This document shows, one piece after another, positions 8,479-17,083 of a stretch of DNA of 39,360 nucleotides. The notes under the pieces are model-generated. The model was not told the origin of the DNA. It did no database searches and worked only from the letters and a program-made list of their open reading frames with translations. The stretch's first letter is position 1. Each line of letters opens with the position of its first letter. The stretch comes from DATFMH01 sp035267045 (lineage in GTDB: Bacteria > Bacteroidota > Rhodothermia > Balneolales > DATFMH01), in contig DATFMH010000195.1 in the NCBI GenBank assembly GCA_035267045.1, positions 1 through 39,360 of the forward strand. The letters run 5' to 3'. Position numbers and translations under genes: made by a program.

Positions 8479-11400
8479 ATGCTTAAGAAAATTATAGAAT
8501 TATCGGTTAATAACCGTTTCCTGATTATTGTATTCGGGGTACTGGTTGTGCTTGGAGGATTATATGCCATGTACCAAACACCGGTAGATGCCATACCCGA
8601 TTTGAGCGATGTGCAGGTCATCGTGTATACTAAGTACCAGGGCCAGGCACCGCAAGTTGTGGAAGATCAGGTCACCTATCCCTTGACAACGGCTATGTTA
8701 TCTGTTCCGAATGCCAAAGTAGTGAGGGGGTATTCATTTTTCGGTTACTCCCTCATTTACATCATTTTTAAAGACGGCACCGATCCATACTGGGCTCGCA
8801 GCCGTGTTTTGGAATACCTGAACTCCGCATCCAGCAATTTACCGGCCGATGTCAATCCGGTTTTGGGGCCCGATGCGACAGGAGTCGGGTGGGTGTATGA
8901 ATATACGCTGGACGGCGGAAATAAATACGATTTACAGCAATTGCGAACCGTTCAGGATTGGTATCTGCGTTATGAATTGATGAGTGTGCCCGGCGTTTCG
9001 GAAGTGGCGAGTGTCGGCGGTTACGTAAAACAATACCAGGTTAATGTCGATCCGGACAAACTCCTTGCTTATCATATTCCGCTTTCAAAAGTGAAGATGG
9101 CTATTAAACGAAGCAACAGTGATGTCGGTGGCCGCCTGGTAGAAATGGGGGAGACCGAGTTCATGGTTCGCGGACTGGGGTATATTAAATCGAAAAAGGA
9201 TATCAATGATATACCGGTTGGGGTCACAAAAGACGGAACACCGATTCAGATACGTAACATAGGTAATGTGACAGTCGGACCGGATCTTCGGCGTGGTTTA
9301 GCTGAATGGAATGGCCGGGGCGAGACAGTCGGTGGTGTAGTCATTATGCGAAATGGGGCCAATGCACTGAAAACCATACAAGCGGTCAAGAAGAAACTGG
9401 CTGAATTGAAGAAAGGATTGCCACCGGGTGTAACGCTTCATACCGCTTATGATCGTTCGGGGTTGATACAGCGCGCTATCGATTTTCTGAAAGATAAGAT
9501 ACTGGAAGAAAGTATTATCGTAGCCCTGATAACAATAATATTTTTACTGCACTTTCGAAGTGCACTGGTCGCGATTATCACCCTTCCAATGGGTATTCTC
9601 ATTGCTTTCCTGGTGATGTATTTCCAGGGGATCAATGCCAATATTATGTCGTTAAGTGGTATCGCCATCGCTATTGGAGCTATGGTGGATGGTGCGATCG
9701 TGATGATCGAAAATGCGCATAAACATATGGAGCGGGATCGTGGTAAGAAAGATCACTGGCGTATTATCATCGACGCTTCAAAAGAAGTGGGACCCGCGTT
9801 GTTTTTCTCATTGTTGATCATAACATTTTCATTTCTACCCATATTTACGCTTCACGGACAGGAAGGACGTTTATTTAAGCCCCTGGCCTTTACCAAAACG
9901 TATTCAATGGCAGCGGCCGCTCTTTTGTCTATCACTATCATACCTGTATTAATGGGATATTTTGTACGGGGCAAAATTTTGCCAGAGCATAAAAACCCGA
10001 TCAACCGATTTCTGATCGCCGTTTACCGTCCCGTCATTAATTTTGTTTTGAAATATAAATGGTTCACAATCATCACCGCAGTGATCATCCTGGTGGCAAC
10101 TCTGATCCCGCTTAAACGGTTGGGCTCGGAATTCATGCCGGAATTGAATGAAGGTGATCTGTTGTACATGCCTACGACCGATCCGGGTATAAGCATAACG
10201 AAAGCCCGTGAATTGTTACAACAGACGGATAAGATTATAAAATCTTTTCCCGAGGTTAAAACGGTATTCGGGAAGGCAGGCAGAGCGGAGACGGCAACGG
10301 ACCCGGCACCTTTGTCTATGTTCGAAACGGTCATAACTCTTAAGCCTAAAAGCGAATGGCGAAAAGGCATGACTATTGATAAGCTGAAGCGGCAGATGGA
10401 TGATGCCATTCATTTTCCAGGCCTGACTAATGCGTGGACGATGCCTATAAAAACACGAATCGATATGCTGTCAACGGGTATAAAGACACCGGTAGGTATC
10501 AAGATATCAGGTCCGAATCTCGGGATGTTATCTAAACTTGGACAGGATATAGCAGCCGTGGTTCGTGATGTGCCTGGTACGCAAAGTGCTTTTGCTGATA
10601 AAACAACCGGAGGCCATTACCTCGATTTTCGGGTTAAACGCGAAGAGGCAGCGAGATACGGCCTCACCGTTGGTGATGTTCAGGATGTGATAAAATCCGC
10701 TATCGGAGGAATGCAGGTGACGCAGACTGTTGAAGGTCGTGAGCGTTATACTGTTAATGTACGTTACAGCCGTGAGCTGCGGGATAATCTCACTTCCCTT
10801 CGCCGCGTATTAATCCCGACCCCGTCTGGTGCCCAGATCCCGCTGGGTTATGTGGCCGATCTTCAGTTTCGGAAAGGTGCCCCGGTGATAAAGAGCGAGA
10901 ACGCCCGGTATACGAGTTGGATCTATGTGGATATCCGGAATACGGATATAGGTTCGTATGTACAAAAGGCTCAAAAAGCGGTTAATGCGTCTATAAATCT
11001 TCCCGAGGGATATACCATTACATGGAGCGGACAGTATGAATATATGCAGCGGGCCAAAGAAAGGCTGAAAGTGGTCGTCCCAATTACCCTATTGATCATC
11101 TTCCTGTTACTCTACTTCAATTTTAAAAATTTTCAGGAAAGCATGATGGTGATCCTGACCCTGCCTTTCGCGCTGGTTGGATCGATCTGGTATCTCTATT
11201 TCCTTGGTTATGATCTGAGTGTAGCTGTTGGCGTGGGAGCTATTGCATTGGCGGGAGTGACGGCTGAAATCGGTGTTATTATGCTGGCCTATCTCGATCA
11301 ATCGTATAATGATAGGCGATTACATGGTAACCTTCATTCATTAAATGATTTGAAAGAAGCTGTCATACAAGGCACGGCTTTGCGAATACGTCCGGTTTTT

Positions 11401-11616
11401 ATGACCGTAACGGCGATCATTGCCGGTTTACTACCCATCATGTGGGGATCGGGGACCGGATCACAAATCATGAAACGAATAGCCGCCCCCATGATCGGGG
11501 GTATGATCTCATCTACCGTGCTCAGTTTAGTAGTGATTCCTGCTATTTATTATCTCTGGAAAAGCAGGGAAGTGAAAAAGGAGAATGCAGAAAACAGAAT
11601 AGAGAATGGAGAATAG
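8479..11616 (+). CDS. cusA: CusA/CzcA-family heavy-metal efflux RND transporter
   Basis: The 1045-residue inner-membrane proton/metal antiporter has the full RND layout with 12 transmembrane segments. The start is supported by AGGAG eight bases upstream. TM4 carries AIGAMVDGAIVMIENAHKHM with the proton-relay Asp near residue 404. TM11 carries ALAGVTAEIGVIML with a conserved Glu. The periplasmic cleft has TMPIKTRIDMLSTGIKTPVG (around 654-672), the Met-containing signature of Cu/Ag-type pumps rather than Zn/Co-type CzcA. It is the last clear member of the cusCBA operon. The last dozen residues (KKENAENRIENGE) are encoded by a low-complexity gaatagagaatg repeat, so the natural C-terminus may have been extended or replaced. 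Confidence 0.95.
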   Translation: MLKKIIELSVNNRFLIIVFGVLVVLGGLYAMYQTPVDAIPDLSDVQVIVYTKYQGQAPQVVEDQVTYPLTTAMLSVPNAKVVRGYSFFGYSLIYIIFKDGTDPYWARSRVLEYLNSASSNLPADVNPVLGPDATGVGWVYEYTLDGGNKYDLQQLRTVQDWYLRYELMSVPGVSEVASVGGYVKQYQVNVDPDKLLAYHIPLSKVKMAIKRSNSDVGGRLVEMGETEFMVRGLGYIKSKKDINDIPVGVTKDGTPIQIRNIGNVTVGPDLRRGLAEWNGRGETVGGVVIMRNGANALKTIQAVKKKLAELKKGLPPGVTLHTAYDRSGLIQRAIDFLKDKILEESIIVALITIIFLLHFRSALVAIITLPMGILIAFLVMYFQGINANIMSLSGIAIAIGAMVDGAIVMIENAHKHMERDRGKKDHWRIIIDASKEVGPALFFSLLIITFSFLPIFTLHGQEGRLFKPLAFTKTYSMAAAALLSITIIPVLMGYFVRGKILPEHKNPINRFLIAVYRPVINFVLKYKWFTIITAVIILVATLIPLKRLGSEFMPELNEGDLLYMPTTDPGISITKARELLQQTDKIIKSFPEVKTVFGKAGRAETATDPAPLSMFETVITLKPKSEWRKGMTIDKLKRQMDDAIHFPGLTNAWTMPIKTRIDMLSTGIKTPVGIKISGPNLGMLSKLGQDIAAVVRDVPGTQSAFADKTTGGHYLDFRVKREEAARYGLTVGDVQDVIKSAIGGMQVTQTVEGRERYTVNVRYSRELRDNLTSLRRVLIPTPSGAQIPLGYVADLQFRKGAPVIKSENARYTSWIYVDIRNTDIGSYVQKAQKAVNASINLPEGYTITWSGQYEYMQRAKERLKVVVPITLLIIFLLLYFNFKNFQESMMVILTLPFALVGSIWYLYFLGYDLSVAVGVGAIALAGVTAEIGVIMLAYLDQSYNDRRLHGNLHSLNDLKEAVIQGTALRIRPVFMTVTAIIAGLLPIMWGSGTGSQIMKRIAAPMIGGMISSTVLSLVVIPAIYYLWKSREVKKENAENRIENGE

Positions 11617-11637
11617 AGAATGCAGAATAGGGAATAT
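11578..11637 (+). repeat. Low-complexity agaatg repeat across the cusA stop codon
   Basis: Degenerate tandem units of the form agaatagagaatgcagaat run through the last codons of cusA and past its stop. They encode the charged end of CusA. The same composition in and beyond the frame suggests a dispersed repeat rather than conserved coding sequence. Confidence 0.6.
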
Positions 11638-11674
11638 GATGGGCTCCACCCGGTCAGGGTGGCGTCCATCTAAA
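11638..11674 (+). repeat. Single-arm copy of the gatgggctccacc element
   Basis: The sequence GATGGGCTCCACC, a short spacer, then GGGTGGCGTCCATCTAAA matches the left arm of two longer elements at 36575-36660 and 38960-39046. The right arm is missing here, so this is a truncated copy. It lies between cusA and the PII-like gene. Confidence 0.65.
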
Positions 11675-11771
11675 TAATCCGAATAGAGGGTTTCAGGATT
11701 CCCGGGATATAGGATAATAGTATATAAGCATTCTGATTCATCGACAAATTCAAGATTAATTGATTTACACC

Positions 11772-11810
11772 TTGTCCCGCAGGGACATCATATAGGTAGA
11801 ATAAAAAGTA
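11772..11810 (+). repeat. 39-bp direct repeat, left copy
   Basis: This starts TTGTCCCGCAGGGACATCAT and continues through ataggtagaataaaaagta. It is identical at 38 of 39 positions to 12405-12443. The TGTCCC/GGGACA arms can form a small hairpin in this copy. The two copies bracket the PII-like gene. Confidence 0.8.
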
Positions 11811-11879
11811 ATTGATAAACGGATTATTGGAACCCATCAATTATTGTCGATTCAAATAAAACAAACAAGGAGGGATGAT

Positions 11880-12200
11880 ATGAAAGAAGTTAAAGCATTT
11901 ATAAGATGTGATAAAGCCGAAGAAGTGATGGAAGCCCTCGAGCAAACGGGTGAAAAAAATGTGACATTAATAGATGTCATGGGAGTCGGAAGTTTGGCCG
12001 ATCCTCATACCGCAAAATATTCAATTGAATGCGTAAAAAAATTCTCTGATGTAGCGAAAATCGAATTGATTTGCAGGGATGAGGATGTAAAATCCATAGT
12101 AGATATAATTCGCCGTAAAGCGTATACAGGCATGAAAGGGGATGGAATGATATATACCACTCCTGTTGAGCATTTTGTTGAAATACGAAGCGAAATATAA
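11880..12200 (+). CDS. PII-like signalling protein linked to the metal efflux pump
   Basis: The start at 11880 follows a strong ribosome site (AAGGAGGGATGAT-ATG); a longer frame from 11844 lacks one. The 106-residue protein has the PII fold pattern: MKEVKAFIRCDKAEEVMEAL at the N-terminus, a T-loop-like GVGSLADPHTAKYSIECV segment, and a C-terminal IIRRKAYTGMKGDGMIYTTP stretch like the PII B-loop and lattice region. The canonical uridylylated YGRQKG T-loop is absent, so nitrogen regulation through GlnD is unlikely. PII relatives next to RND metal pumps form a known subgroup often called PII-NG. A role in controlling or sensing for the pump is inferred from position. Confidence 0.82.
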   Translation: MKEVKAFIRCDKAEEVMEALEQTGEKNVTLIDVMGVGSLADPHTAKYSIECVKKFSDVAKIELICRDEDVKSIVDIIRRKAYTGMKGDGMIYTTPVEHFVEIRSEI

Positions 12201-12404
12201 TAACAGGAAAACGAAGACATGAGGATGGTGTAAGGAGTAATATGGTCTCTGACAATATTCTGTTCCTATAGAGTTCATGGAACAAAAGAAGAATGTGAGA
12301 TCTCGAATTCTCTGGAATAAATTAATTCCATTTTGTTCGCAACAGGACGATTATCCCAACTGAAACAGGGATGGTTGCCACAATATCAACTGCCAATATC
12401 ACTA

Positions 12405-12443
12405 TTGTCCCGCAGGGAAATCATATAGGTAGAATAAAAAGTA
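12405..12443 (+). repeat. 39-bp direct repeat, right copy
   Basis: This copy matches 11772-11810 with one substitution (gggaaatc for gggacatc) that breaks the small hairpin of the left copy. It lies 204 bp beyond the PII-like gene. Confidence 0.8.
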
Positions 12444-12616
12444 TTTTATTAAATATAATTGCCTAAACAATTTAGGAACATGATTGCATATGTCCTCCCT
12501 ATTGTCAGGGATAGCTTGTCTTGAACATTTTCGGGAATAAAGGTGGTAAGATCGTTCCGATGAAAAAGAATCCGGACTTTTTGGACAGTCTCAATATGAA
12601 AAAACGATATATAAAC

Positions 12617-12658
12617 GGAAAAAATAAAGGATGGACTCCAGCTTTACGTGGAGTCCAT
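12617..12658 (-). terminator. Rho-independent terminator of the TPR gene
   Basis: ATGGACTCCA (12631-12640) pairs with TGGAGTCCAT (12649-12658) across an eight-base loop. On the minus strand the stem is followed by a T-rich run (12617-12630). It starts nine bases past the stop of the TPR gene. Confidence 0.8.
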
Positions 12659-12666
12659 TGTAGATA

Positions 12667-13434
12667 TTATTGCAGTTTCTTAAGCATTTGGCGGGCTTCT
12701 TTCACATATTTAGGGTCATCCGGGGATTTCGGACTCAGGGAAAGAAGCTTGTTTAAAGTCTCTATAGCTTTTTGATCCTGATCTTCATGTCTGTATACAA
12801 TAGCAAGATCCCGGTAGTACAAAATATTATTGCCGTCGTATTTAATGGCCTTTTTGTAATCTTCAATGGCATTATGATCACTTGCCCCCTTGGGTAAACC
12901 ACCAAAAAGAAGATTGGCCGCCATACGTTCAGCAAAATTAAGGTTGGCTACTTCGTAATTCCATCGGCCCAGAACGTGCCATGCGCCGGCATGCAGCGAG
13001 TCGTATTTCAATGCCTCTTCTGCGTAATGCTTGATGTCGTTGGAGGCTGCAACGCGAGCTTTCGGACCGGATATCAACGCCATCCTTCCCATAGCCACAG
13101 ACATAACAAAATTGGATTCAGCGTCGTTAGAGTTGACTTTTAACGCTCTTTCCGCCAATACTTTTGCTTTATTGAAATATTGTTTTTGCTTGTCTTTGTC
13201 TTCGAAACGATTACCAATTCTGGAATATAAAAAACTGGCATTCCAAAGCGCTTCATAATTGGTGGAATCGGCTTGAAGGACTTTTAAATAGGCATCCAGT
13301 GCCTGGGGTTCGTTATAGCTGTCTTTAAGTTCCGTAGCCTCTTTTAACAGGTTGCTAACGTGAGACTGGTTCTGAGCCATGGAATAGGAGACAGGTAAGA
13401 TGAAGATAAATGTTATTATTAATAACGTTTTCAT
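12667..13434 (-). CDS. Exported tetratricopeptide-repeat protein
   Basis: The 255-residue protein has a signal peptide (about 1-20, ending YSMAQ). Helical TPR-like repeats follow, for example AYLKVLQADSTNYEALWNAS, ALKYDSLHAGAWHVLGRWNY and AIKYDGNNILYYRDLAIVYR. The arrangement resembles Bacteroidota periplasmic TPR proteins related to the regulator-of-microtubule-dynamics fold. It probably acts as a protein-interaction scaffold in the periplasm; no enzymatic motif is visible. It is monocistronic, with a terminator just downstream, and divergent from korA. Confidence 0.8.
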   Translation of the reverse strand: MKTLLIITFIFILPVSYSMAQNQSHVSNLLKEATELKDSYNEPQALDAYLKVLQADSTNYEALWNASFLYSRIGNRFEDKDKQKQYFNKAKVLAERALKVNSNDAESNFVMSVAMGRMALISGPKARVAASNDIKHYAEEALKYDSLHAGAWHVLGRWNYEVANLNFAERMAANLLFGGLPKGASDHNAIEDYKKAIKYDGNNILYYRDLAIVYRHEDQDQKAIETLNKLLSLSPKSPDDPKYVKEARQMLKKLQ

Positions 13435-13806
13435 AAAGTTCTGGTTTATAATATTTTATATAAGATCGTATCTATAATAATGTAATTTAAAAAAGAATCG
13501 GATACATAAAATACCGGATAGATCTAAATGTTAAATTTTATTATATATATGTTTATATTTATAATATAAACGATTGTTAAGCTTTTATTGTGGACATGGC
13601 ATGGCTGATAAAAATGAGTACCGGATTATTCATTTATTCTTCATAAAAATGACTTATATTTTCAAGCCAAAATGAAGATTACTTGTATACTATCACATAT
13701 GGAGATGATTAAATTGCAGGTAATTCCTATGCTAAGCACTTTAAAAGAGAGAAAAGGTAGAAATACAAATTAATCCCTCTATAGACCATCCTACTGAGAT
13801 AAGATA
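13435..13806. other. Divergent intergenic region between the TPR gene and korA
   Basis: This 372-bp AT-rich region must contain promoters for both neighbours. The only structured piece I see is an inverted repeat at 13551-13571. No consensus promoter stands out. Confidence 0.45.
13551..13571. promoter_or_regulatory. Inverted repeat, possible operator
   Basis: GTTTATAT (13551-13558) and ATATAAAC (13564-13571) form an inverted pair around a five-base centre, within the divergent spacer upstream of korA and the TPR gene. It could bind a dimeric regulator. In such AT-rich DNA, chance is also plausible. Confidence 0.25.
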
Positions 13807-15663
13807 ATGGGAAGACATAACGAGATTAAAGAAGTAGTAACGATCCGATTTGCTGGTGATTCCGGTGACGGGATGCAATTAACAGGATCACAGTTCACTA
13901 ACACAACCGCCCTGGTTGGAAACGATTTAAGTACTTTCCCCGATTTCCCGGCTGAAATACGTGCGCCGGCCGGAACGGTACCCGGCGTTTCCGGTTTCCA
14001 AATACAGTTTGGAAGTAAAGCCATTTACACACCCGGCGATAGTTGTGATGTGTTGGTGGCCATGAACGCGGCTGCACTGAAAGCAAATTTAAAACATCTT
14101 AAAGATAACGGGATTATTATTGCCAACACCGGCGGGTTCGATAAACGGAATCTGTCATTGTCGAAATATGATGATGTGAATCCTTTGGAAGACGGGTCGT
14201 TGGATAATTACCAGGTGCTTGAAGTGGATGTTACCAAACTCACAAAAGAAAGCCTGGTTGACAGCGGGTTATCATCAAAGGATGTTGAACGATGTAAAAA
14301 CATGTTTGTCCTCGGCGTGCTTTACTGGATGTATAATCGTCCTTTGGAACCTACAATAAATTTTCTGAATGAAAAATTCGGAAAGAAGAGTCCGGAATTG
14401 GCTGAAGCCAACATCAAGGCGTTGAGAGATGGTCACCGGTATGGGGAGGCCACCGAGATTTTTACAGTTCGTTATGATGTTAAACAAGCGGATATTGAAA
14501 CCGGCACATATCGGAATATTACCGGGAATGATGCCACCGTACTCGGTATTGCAGCAGCAGCCCAAAAATCCGGATTACGGATATTTTATGGTTCTTATCC
14601 GATAACACCGGCTTCTGATATTTTACATGGCCTGTCTAAGTTGAAAAACTACGGAATCATGACGTATCAGGCAGAGGATGAAATTGCCGCCGTCAGTTCC
14701 GCAATAGGAGCTTCGTTCGGTGGCAGCCTTGGCCTTACCGGAAGTTCCGGCCCGGGTATTGCCTTAAAGACCGAAGCGATCGGCCTGGCGGCCATGCTTG
14801 AGTTGCCATTGGTTATTATGAATATACAGCGGGGTGGGCCGTCTACAGGATTGCCTACGAAGACGGAACAGGCTGATTTATTACAGGCTATGTATGGACG
14901 TAATGGTGAATGTCCGATTGCCATCGTAGCCGCAAGTTCACCATCCGATTGCTTTAACATGATATTTGAAGCCTGCCGTATATCTATAGAACATATGATC
15001 CCGGTCATGTTCATGTCGGATGGATATCTTGGAAACGGATCGGAACCATGGAAATTCCCGGTTTCTGATGATCTGCCCGGGATAAAAGTTTCTTTTGAGC
15101 CGGCTCGGGTTGAAGAAAACGCCGAAAAATTCCTGCCATATGTTCGTGACGAAGCCTTGGCACGTCCATGGGCTGTTCCGGGAACAAAAGGTTTGGAACA
15201 CCGCTTAGGCGGCCTGGAAAAATTCCACGAGACGGGAAATATATCCTACGATCCCGAAAACCATCAATATATGGTAAAGCTGCGTGAGGAAAAACGGGAT
15301 CTGATTGCCGAGGATATTCCTTTACAGGTGATTGACAACGGTAATGATCAGGGTAAGCTTCTGATATTAAGCTGGGGTTCTACCTATGGAACTATAAAAA
15401 CCGCTGTGCATGATGCAAGATTGGAAGGATACGATGTTTCACACGCGCACTTACGATATTTAAGCCCGTTTCCCAAAAATCTTGAGTACCTCCTCAATGG
15501 ATTTGACAAGGTTCTGATTCCTGAAATCAATAACGGTCAGTTGGTCAAATTGATCAGGGATAAGTTTTTGATTCCGGCCGAAGGATTTAACAAAATCAAA
15601 GGCTTGCCTTTTACTGTCGGCGAAATAAAGGATAAGATCGCCGAAATACTGAAATTGTCATAA
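13807..15663 (+). CDS. korA: 2-oxoacid:ferredoxin oxidoreductase, fused gamma-alpha subunit
   Basis: With KorB this makes a thiamine-dependent 2-oxoacid (probably 2-oxoglutarate) ferredoxin oxidoreductase. The 618-residue protein joins an N-terminal gamma domain (about 8-190, with RFAGDSGDGMQLTGSQF and PAEIRAPAGTVPGVSGFQIQ) to an alpha pyrimidine-binding domain. The alpha domain carries YPITPAS (264-270), YQAEDEIAAVSSAIGASFGG and a TGSSGPGIALKTEA loop. This fusion and length are typical of Bacteroidota KorA. It is followed by korB after 24 bp, so the two are certainly one operon. The ATG is preceded only by a weak AGATAAGATA. 2-Oxoglutarate as substrate is inferred from subunit type. Confidence 0.93.
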   Translation: MGRHNEIKEVVTIRFAGDSGDGMQLTGSQFTNTTALVGNDLSTFPDFPAEIRAPAGTVPGVSGFQIQFGSKAIYTPGDSCDVLVAMNAAALKANLKHLKDNGIIIANTGGFDKRNLSLSKYDDVNPLEDGSLDNYQVLEVDVTKLTKESLVDSGLSSKDVERCKNMFVLGVLYWMYNRPLEPTINFLNEKFGKKSPELAEANIKALRDGHRYGEATEIFTVRYDVKQADIETGTYRNITGNDATVLGIAAAAQKSGLRIFYGSYPITPASDILHGLSKLKNYGIMTYQAEDEIAAVSSAIGASFGGSLGLTGSSGPGIALKTEAIGLAAMLELPLVIMNIQRGGPSTGLPTKTEQADLLQAMYGRNGECPIAIVAASSPSDCFNMIFEACRISIEHMIPVMFMSDGYLGNGSEPWKFPVSDDLPGIKVSFEPARVEENAEKFLPYVRDEALARPWAVPGTKGLEHRLGGLEKFHETGNISYDPENHQYMVKLREEKRDLIAEDIPLQVIDNGNDQGKLLILSWGSTYGTIKTAVHDARLEGYDVSHAHLRYLSPFPKNLEYLLNGFDKVLIPEINNGQLVKLIRDKFLIPAEGFNKIKGLPFTVGEIKDKIAEILKLS

Positions 15664-15687
15664 CAGAGATTCAAATATAATCGAGCT

Positions 15688-16770
15688 ATGGAAATAAAAG
15701 ACGCTCAAACCAACATTTTGAAAAAGGTGACCGCGGATAAAGGTAACCAAACGGAGACACCTGAATATTCGAGCAAGGATTTTTCGTCAGATCAGGATGT
15801 GCGTTGGTGTCCGGGTTGTGGGGATTATACGATCCTCAAGCAAGTTCAAAACATGATGCCCGAAATCGGGGTGCCCAAGGAAGATATCGTGTTTATATCC
15901 GGTATCGGCTGTTCTTCCCGATTTCCATATTATATGGATACTTTCGGAATGCACTCAATCCACGGCCGTGCACCGGCGATAGCAAGTGGGCTTAAAGCGA
16001 CCCGTCCCGAACTAAGTGTCTGGATCATTACCGGTGACGGCGATTCACTTTCTATCGGTACCAACCATTTTGCGCATTTATTACGCCGCAATATGGATGT
16101 AAACCTGTTACTGTTTAATAATGAAATATACGGGTTGACAAAAGGACAATATTCGCCGACTTCACACGAAGGAGCGATTACAAAATCGACACCAATGGGA
16201 TCCATCGATCATCCGTTCAATCCTGCTGCTATCAGCCTCGGATCGGATGGCAGTTTTATAGCGAGAGCAATGGATCGTGATCCCAAGCACCTGCGTACCA
16301 TGATGAAACGTGCTCATGAACATAAAGGCACTTCAATGGTGGAAATATATCAGAACTGCCTGGTATTTAACGACGGCGCATTTGGCGTATATACGGATAA
16401 AAAATCGAGACCTGCTGAAACGATTTATCTTGAAGATGGCGAACCGCTTGTTTTTGGAAGTGACAATGATAAAGGTATCCGTCTTGACGGACTCAAACCC
16501 GAGATCGTTAATCTGAACGACGGCTTTTCCAAAAATGATCTATGGATACATGATGAAAAAGATAATACCAAAGCCTACATATTATCCCGTTTCTTTGATG
16601 ATCCATCAACCGAAAATCACTTGCCGAGACCCTTTGGTGTTTTTTATGCTGTCAATCGACCAACTTACGATGATCAGGTTAATCAACAGATGATGCTGGC
16701 TGCAGAACAAAAAGGTGAAACCGATCTTGATGCTCTTTTGAGAGGAAAAGAAACCTGGGTGATCAAATAA
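15688..16770 (+). CDS. korB: 2-oxoacid:ferredoxin oxidoreductase, beta subunit
   Basis: The beta subunit binds thiamine diphosphate and one 4Fe-4S cluster. In this 360-residue protein WCPGCG supplies Cys41 and Cys44, GIGCSS supplies Cys75, and YQNCLVFND supplies Cys224, the expected four ligands. The thiamine motif is ITGDGDSLSIGTNH with the downstream NNEIYGLTKGQYSPTS. An N-terminal extension of about 35 polar residues precedes the catalytic core. It lies 24 bp after korA. No ferredoxin gene is in the window, so the electron acceptor is encoded elsewhere. Confidence 0.94.
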   Translation: MEIKDAQTNILKKVTADKGNQTETPEYSSKDFSSDQDVRWCPGCGDYTILKQVQNMMPEIGVPKEDIVFISGIGCSSRFPYYMDTFGMHSIHGRAPAIASGLKATRPELSVWIITGDGDSLSIGTNHFAHLLRRNMDVNLLLFNNEIYGLTKGQYSPTSHEGAITKSTPMGSIDHPFNPAAISLGSDGSFIARAMDRDPKHLRTMMKRAHEHKGTSMVEIYQNCLVFNDGAFGVYTDKKSRPAETIYLEDGEPLVFGSDNDKGIRLDGLKPEIVNLNDGFSKNDLWIHDEKDNTKAYILSRFFDDPSTENHLPRPFGVFYAVNRPTYDDQVNQQMMLAAEQKGETDLDALLRGKETWVIK

Positions 16771-16787
16771 TTTGAGGCCAAAATTTT

Positions 16788-16822
16788 TTAGCCACAGATT
16801 TTCGCAGATAAAAGCGGAGACC
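16788..16822 (+). repeat. Dispersed TTAGCCACAGATTTTCGC repeat
   Basis: TTAGCCACAGATTTTCGC here recurs at 38650 with the same orientation and a similar continuation (gataaaagcgga versus gatagacgcgga). A more decayed copy is at 36334. The units lie only between genes. Confidence 0.7.
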
Positions 16823-16902
16823 GGAGACCGGAAACCGGGATCGGACAGACGGTTTAAACCTTCTGACCGATGAAAATACGTTCTTCAACAAAACTGCCCG
16901 AA

Positions 16903-17017
16903 CTGTCATCCCGGGGAACTCGAGGGATCTATCAACGGCTATTAACTTTTATCGGTTTATAGCTTTTGTAATGATCCTGAGCGTTAATAGATTCCTTCAC
17001 TTCGGTCGGAATGACAG
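16903..17017. repeat. Intergenic element with 28-bp inverted ends
   Basis: The left end CTGTCATCCCGGGG..GGGATCT (16903-16930) is the imperfect reverse complement of the right end (16989-17017), which reads AGATTCC..GGAATGACAG. The 115-bp unit has no ORF. This looks like a miniature inverted-repeat or palindromic intergenic element. Confidence 0.7.
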
Positions 17018-17083
17018 GTTACTTAGTAAGTTTATAGATGGTTATTCTATTTTCTGATACTGTTAACTGCTTACTGATCACTG

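Larger units (their letters stand above)
12201..12666. other. Intergenic region between the PII-like and TPR genes
   Basis: This 466-bp stretch contains the right copy of the 39-bp repeat (12405-12443) and the terminator of the minus-strand TPR gene (12617-12658). A plus-strand frame across 12521-12775 overlaps the TPR gene end and the terminator, and shows no domain. Nothing else is recognisable. Confidence 0.5.
16771..17083. other. Repeat-filled intergenic region after korB
   Basis: This 313-bp spacer between convergent korB and the DUF4412 gene is nearly all degenerate repeats. It has an agccacagattttcgc unit at 16788-16822, a short gagaccg tandem near 16818-16842, and the inverted-end element at 16903-17017. 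No gene is evident. Confidence 0.6.

Noticed and set aside
12521..12775. 84-codon plus-strand frame upstream of and overlapping the TPR gene
   Set aside because: It runs through the TPR gene's terminator and 3' coding end, has no good start context, and its second half is antisense to the TPR protein.
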